Part shown: positions 58,779-64,000 of the stretch, piece by piece | Numbering within the stretch: the first letter of the stretch is position 1 | Layout of the letters: each line of letters opens with the position of its first letter | NCBI GenBank assembly: GCA_019426215.1 | Contig: CM033396.1 | Location: forward strand, 35,206,503-35,270,502 | DNA length: 64,000 bases | Source of the DNA: Buddleja alternifolia | Lineage: Eukaryota; Streptophyta; Magnoliopsida; Lamiales; Scrophulariaceae | Direction of reading: 5' to 3' | The notes under the pieces: model-generated | What the model was told of the DNA's origin: nothing | Seen by the model: only the letters and a program-made list of their open reading frames with translations | Databases searched by the model: none | Position numbers and translations under genes: made by a program

Positions 58779-60618
58779 CATCGGGTAGTAATTAATTAAG
58801 GAATTTTCACCAAAGCAATAGTAGTCTAATAATACGAAGAATAGTTCGTATTTATATTAACAAGTAAATTTGGTTGAATCATAAGAATCTAAATCTATTT
58901 GCTAAGTCTCGTTTTCACATTTTTATTGTAAATTAATCACAATCTTTTAATTCAATTTTAATTGCTTTTAAATTCCTAACTTTAAATAATCTTGTCTCTG
59001 TGGGATCGATAACTCGGACTTAAAGTCCACTTTATTACTACACACGACCAGTTCACTTGCTGTTTAATACACGTAAGGATCTTTTCGTGTCAGAGCTTCT
59101 ACTCTTCAATGGTCTGAGGAGATGGATACTATAAGTATCGGTTCCTTGTTTACTTAAAATAGAGTTTGCAAGTCGACAAGTCTGAAACTGATTGCCGTAA
59201 TTGAATTGGAATTGATATATTCGAACACGGCTTGCCGTAATTCGATCACATGGGCATTTACTCTTGGATAGTCAATGATTAAATTACTGATCGCGGTAGT
59301 GTGCGTGAGCCTTAGACTTGAGGATTCACGAAGGTTGGACTTGTGACACTGAACGAGTTATTAGAGTAGTTAGATTCATTTCACCCTTTGGTGGGATCAA
59401 CCTTGAAGTGCGGTTCAGAAAAACAAGTAGCAATTGTTCGGTGATTGTCAATAGAGGATTCACTGTCTCGGGTAGTAACGAGTTAATGTCCTGTGCAATC
59501 GTAGGTAAATGAAATTATAAGTCTTTGGCCAAAACAGGAGAACTAACTTCTGTATAGTACATAAGAGTAGTTCAGTAATTTCATCTTACTATGATTCCCT
59601 AAAGCACAGTATCGAGTCCTGTGAGTTTGACATATTTCATGACTCTCACTCATCGGGATGTTATAGTGAAGGGCTTATACTCACATGATATCTATGACCT
59701 AAAGGTTTGTATTGATCTATTCATTTCAATTGGGTTTCGATGTGAGTCCACGTGACTGACTTAGTGACACTCACATCCTTGATTTTCTCCCAATGCCAAT
59801 TAAAACAAACCTAGAGAGTCCCGCTTAAAAGGAATTGAGCAAAGAGAATTCTTTCGTTGTCAATTACACAAATTAAGTAATTTGCTATTTGATGAGCAAA
59901 TTAATTTATTCGATTAATTGGATTAATGGAAATAAATTAATAATAAATAATTAGATGTATTTATTATGAACACATTAATTTATTTGATTAATTAGATTAA
60001 TGGAAAGAAATTAATTATAATAAATAAATAGACTTATTTATTAAACTAACTATTTTATTAAATAATTAGATTATTTAATTTGGAAGAATATTAATTAGTA
60101 TTTTATTTAACTGGATTAAAATATATTGGACCTAATTAATAATTGGACTAAGTTGAAAGTCAATTTAGCCCAACTAAGGATGAGGGGGCGTGTGTTGGGC
60201 GTGTTTGGAGGCGTTGGATGAGCTCAAGGAATTAGTTAATTTCAAGTTCATCACTCCTTATAAATACCTAACACTAGTTTAGTCAAAACTTAATTCTCAC
60301 ATTAGACTTGACAGCAAAGAAAGAAAAGAAAAATTTTCTATCCTCCCCCTAGTGTAAGCTATCGGCCATAGTATGTCAAACGGTGGAGGATTTTTCTTGG
60401 AAGCTCATTCCGGCGTGATATCTAGAGGCAGGGGTTTGGAATTACTGCTAACCAGAAGATCAAGACTTTCATCGAAATCAAAAGGTTAGTAAAAGAATGA
60501 AATTAGATTTCATCTTTGCATATAATTTTTGAAATTTACATGGAAAATTATTAAAATCCACAAGTGATCTAAATGTGAATTCGGATCTGTTTTTATCGTT
60601 TCTGCTCACAACAATATA

Positions 60619-62394
60619 TACCTTGATATGACGTGAAATTTAAGTCACGCTATGTGGTGAATCCCAATTGAAATGTTGCAAAAATTAGGTATGGAATGAT
60701 TCAGGTCCGACCCACAACACGATACGCTAACTCTTCTTAACAAGTGGTGTTTAGTAATTTTAAAGTACTCATTGCAAATCACTTCATAATATATAATATA
60801 TTAATTAATTAGTATTGCAGAAGATCTTGGGCTTAGCATCTCACTAGTCATTTTAATGAGTCACCTAGCTCATAAATATAAATTCATTTATATTATTAAT
60901 TTAAATTCAAATTCTTAATTTACTCGTATCATAATCTTGACACATCATATATATGGGTATGTGTATATAGTTATGTATACTTATACAAATTTATAAGTTA
61001 ATATAACATATGCTCATGTGCATGTGCAAGTACATATATATACACACACGGCTATTACGTGTAAGTACTTTTATATATTAATAGAAAATTTAATATATAT
61101 TTTAATTACATCCACAATATGTGTATATCTATTTATATCTATTACAATCATTTCAAATTAAACTTATATCATATATATATATATATATATTTCAATCATT
61201 AATATAACTATTACAGACAAAAGCTTACATGATTTGACTACTACTGTAACTTTTGTCTTCTTTAAAAACAAAACCAAATACAATTTCACCAAAAAGTAAC
61301 TCAAACATCATTTGAAAATAGGTAAACCAAATGCATTTTCACAAAAATACACAACTCTCAATAAAAAATTTCACCAAAAATACCCTCCAAAACAAAAACA
61401 AACACAGCCTTAATTTTCGCGTTTTCTACTATGTAATTTGTCGAATACTTGTTTTTTTTTTTTTTTTGATAGTTGTCGAATACTTGTTTGTTTAATTCAT
61501 TTTCAACTGAAATACTATTTGCCTTTTGTTTTGGACATGTAGCCGTCACTTACAAACTTAAAACACTTATTTAATATTTGAAATGAATGTTCAACTACTT
61601 TCGCTAATCAAACCTATGTATGAACTAAATAAATAAACTGTTTTAGTTTTTGTCATAGTATGAGATCGTCCATATATGAAATGTTGTAATTTTGGAACAG
61701 TGTTTAGAGAATATTTAGTCGATGGCAAGAATTGAACTCTTTATCCTTGAAACGATATTGCTCCGCTCGCAGTGCTTAAGGGATATGACAATTGTTTTTC
61801 AAGATACAACTACTAGAGTTTCGAAATAGTAGCACTACAAATTTTGAATTCGGCGAACAAAACAAAGTTTTGAACTCTTTTTATAGAAGACCATAAATGC
61901 ACTTATAAAGTACAAAAGAAAAGAGTGGGTAATTTAGAATCGTGGGAGGGGAGCTTTTTTTAAAAGACTGAAAATTGTGGGCTAGCAAAAACAACTTTTC
62001 ATTTTAGCACCTAATGGTGCTTTTGTGGCCAAAGCAGCCTCATTTCGGCCAAACAGACATGTATTCGCCCAGAACAAATCACACGGATTAGCTGTACCAC
62101 ATTGCGTGCGATCATTGCGCGTGTGAGCTTTTGGAACAACCCAACACTTGCATAGGTTTTTCTCTTTCCTTAAAACTATGGTTCCCCAATGGCTCAAACT
62201 ATAATGTCAAACCAAGGGGCAAAATTTCAATTTTTGTCCCACGGGATATTGTGATTCTAGTATTCGTCTCACGCTTTACAGAATCTTAACAAAAGTCCCA
62301 ATATACCACATTAGTTGCAAATTAACTTGGTCCTTTTTCCAAGTAGAGTTAGTCCCATACGATATTTTCTGTTAAATTTTGACGGAATGTCCAA
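60619..62394. other. AT-rich intergenic region
   Basis: No gene. Contains (AT)n near 61171-61190 and a minute poly(A) retroposon-like insertion (61452-61472). Open frames are short and without domains. Confidence 0.5.
61452..61472 (-). mobile_element. minute poly(A) insertion with 14-bp TSD
   Basis: On minus, CTATC followed by 16 A residues is flanked by the perfect direct repeat TTGTCGAATACTTG (61438-61451, 61473-61486). This looks like an almost completely 5'-truncated LINE- or SINE-mobilised insertion that kept only its tail. Confidence 0.7.
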
Positions 62395-62467
62395 TTTTTT
62401 TTTTTGGAACTAGTAAGCTTGTATTAATCACAAATCAAAGAACATATACACCATGCATACCTGGGCT

Positions 62468-63040
62468 CTACTCTCTACCAAATTTACATTTCATACTACT
62501 CCATATCATCTCCACTATTGTTTTAACATCATTTCTACCTACTTGGAAAATTCTTCTATTTCTTTCTATCCACACATAGTAAATAATTGAAGCATACAAA
62601 GCACGCCTACAACAGCTGTTCTTTGTTTTCCCCCGACTAATCTTTATGCTCCAACCCAGTACATCAGCCCATTGGTTGTGTCTGCATCGGATACCCAACT
62701 TAGCCCAACTCTTTTCCATCACTTCCTGCACAAATGTACACTTGAAGAAAAGATGTCCTCTGGATTCGTCTTCGCTGTTACATAACACACATTGGCTGTC
62801 AGCAAGCATTTGCCATCTATTAAGTCGGTCTCTAGTTTTAAGTCTATCTAAAACTGCCATCCACACAATCACTCGATGTCTTGTAATTGGCCCTGGCCCC
62901 CAAACTAACTTAGTACAATACACCTCATCCTTATGCTCAATGGAATGATCATAACCACTTTTAATAGAGTATTTCCCACCTTGCCATTTGTGGTGCACTT
63001 TGTCCACTGCATCCATGAGTTGGTCCCGTATCCCAATCAT
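62468..63040 (-). pseudogene. LINE C-terminal zf-RVT region
   Basis: The region contains KYSIKSGYD, VIVWMAVLDRLKTRDRL and the zinc-binding CVLCNSEDESRGHLFFKC, the zf-RVT domain found at the end of plant L1 ORF2. It lies in a different frame from the RT, separated by the frameshift near 63160 and a stop near 63065. Ends about 70 bp before the poly(A) tail. Confidence 0.9.
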
Positions 63041-63099
63041 TCTTTTCCAAAACCAAGAGTCATGTTATTTTATTCCCACCTCCCAAATATTACTTTGCT

Positions 63100-64000
63100 T
63101 TAAGTAATAATCATGGACCCACCTAATCCACATAGAATCATGCTTCCCTGCAATATTCCAAATGTTTTAAAAATGGCTGCCACATTCCAGTTGCTTAAGG
63201 AGACCAAACCCAATCCACCTTCCTTCTTTGGCATGCAAATATCAGTCCATTTGACCACTGCTAGGTATCTCCCATGAGCTTTCCCACTCCATAAGAATGA
63301 TCTACACAATCTTTCCACTTCATGGATCACTGTGAGAGACATTGGAAAAATAAGACTCCAATACATCTGCACTCCGTACAAAACTGATTTAATCAGTAAT
63401 GCTCGCCTTGCAAAACTGAGATACTTAGTTGTCCATGATGTTATTCGATTCAGTATTTTGTCAATCAATCCTTGGCAATTGTTCACTGTAAGCCTCGATG
63501 AAGTCAGAGGTACCCCCAAGTACCTCATGGGCAGCTCCCCCTCCACATAACCCGTAATCCTCAGAATCTGCTGTTTATCCTCTTCGATCATGCCTCCACA
63601 GATGATTTGGCTCTTCCCATGATTTGCCTTTAGCCTCGTCACCTCAGAAAATTCATCAAATTTTTCTTTTATATGCTTGACTGATTGTACGTCTCCTCGA
63701 CAAAACATCATCAGGTCATCCGCGAAACACAGGTTTATTAGGCTCACTTTTCTGCACTTTGGGTGGAATTTAAATGTTTTCTCCTGATGTAGGGTTTTGA
63801 AGCTTCTAGAGAGGTAGTCCATGATCAAAACAAATAAGTATGGGGACATAGGATCCCCTTGTCTAAGCCCCCTGTGTCCCTAAAAATACCCAAAGACTGA
63901 TCCCTGAACCATGACTGTTGTTACGCATTTCATCACAAACTCTGTAAACTCTTGTGGGAAACCATATGCATTCAACAAGTTTTCCAGAAATTTCCACCCC
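63100..64000 (-). pseudogene. LINE reverse transcriptase
   Basis: Typical non-LTR RT: GHRGLRQGDPMSPYLFVL, LCFADDLMMFCRG (catalytic FADD), LKANHGKSQI, RYLGVPL, then the thumb/post-RT region (ILNRITSWTTKYLSFARRAL, KEGGLGL). A TAG interrupts just upstream of GHRGLRQGDP. The frame drifts near 63160. Confidence 0.93.

Larger units (their letters stand above)
43974..59092 (+). mobile_element. Ty3/gypsy retrotransposon (gypsy-2), disabled
   Basis: 5' LTR 43974-45600, tRNA-Asp PBS, gag, PR, RT, RNase H, IN, 3' noncoding region with PPT module, 3' LTR 54532-59092. The perfect TSD is GAGCT (43969-43973, 59093-59097). PR-RT-RH-IN order and the gag/PBS type match the Athila/Tat side of plant gypsy. Inactivating changes: stop at 45911, extra C in the run at 46241-46246, stops at 47265 and 47412, a solo LTR inside pol, tandem stops at 50770, and a solo LTR inside the 3' LTR. 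Confidence 0.95.
54532..59092 (+). repeat. gypsy-2 3' LTR, split by a solo LTR
   Basis: 54532-55809 and 58784-59092 rejoin to about 1587 bp, matching the 5' LTR apart from a shorter GGTAGG repeat block, the 28-bp gap and scattered substitutions. The inserted element is 55810-58778. Confidence 0.92.
43805..60613 (+). repeat. copia-family solo LTR-C, split by gypsy-2
   Basis: 43805-43973 (TGTTAGGATTATGC...) and 59098-60613 (ending CTCACAACA) form one LTR of about 1685 bp of the LTR-A family, in plus orientation. The halves rejoin when gypsy-2 and one GAGCT TSD copy are removed. The flanks ATGTA (43800-43804) and ATATA (60614-60618) differ by one base and may be its TSD. No internal copia sequence accompanies it, so it is a solo LTR. 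TATA-like TTATAAATACC is near 60260. Confidence 0.82.
62395..64000 (-). mobile_element. LINE (L1-like), 3' part
   Basis: On minus, RT and a C-terminal zinc-binding region are followed by a poly(A) tail (poly(T) 62395-62405 on plus). The 5' part with endonuclease lies beyond the right edge. The copy has an in-frame stop at 63880-63882, a frameshift near 63160, and a stop near 63065, so it is dead. Confidence 0.92.

Overview
The window is plant nuclear DNA, almost certainly eudicot. It is AT-rich, has GT-AG introns, and is dominated by plant-type LTR retrotransposons, hAT and Mutator-like non-autonomous elements, SINEs and a LINE. An asterid source fits the look of the host genes, but that is a guess. 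Only three host genes are visible.

Host genes. (1) A SHINE/WIN1-type AP2/ERF transcription factor on + (23509-24642, two exons, 180 aa). (2) A ribosomal protein eL33 (RPL35a) gene on + (35923-36747, two exons, 112 aa), with a telo-box and site II promoter and a large minisatellite in its intron. (3) The last three exons of a Dicer-like gene, best matching DCL3, on - (38507 to about 39707). They encode the C-terminal dsRNA-binding domain and lie tail-to-tail with the ribosomal gene. No upstream Dicer exons are visible.

Left retrotransposon block (1-14588). A Ty1/copia element on - (gag, integrase and start of RT, tRNA-iMet PBS, 1665-bp LTR) abuts an LTR of its own family in the opposite orientation. 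That LTR is split by a 7.4-kb Ty3/gypsy element (6446-13854, TSD ACGCT) that carries only Gag and protease and has nearly identical LTRs.

Middle (14589-43804). AT-rich intergenic DNA holds the host genes and many small elements whose ends are fixed by target-site duplications. These include five hAT-type elements, a Mutator-like element with a hAT nested inside it, palindromic MITEs, three SINEs, a small solo LTR and a 2.2-kb foldback element (41488-43672).

Right retrotransposon block (43805-60613). A solo copia LTR is split by a 15-kb gypsy element (43974-59092) with a recognisable but disabled Gag-PR-RT-RNaseH-IN. The gypsy element is itself split by a solo LTR inside pol and a 2.97-kb solo LTR inside its 3' LTR. 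The right edge (62395-64000) is the 3' part of a LINE on -.

Most unusual signals: arrays of 14-16-bp perfect or near-perfect palindromes spaced about 22-23 bp apart, found near the TATA box of gypsy LTRs and at the gag/protease junction of two gypsy elements whose motifs differ; the foldback element built from ten inverted ~180-bp repeats; and paired stem-loop plus polypurine modules at the gypsy 3' ends. All alignments were done by eye.
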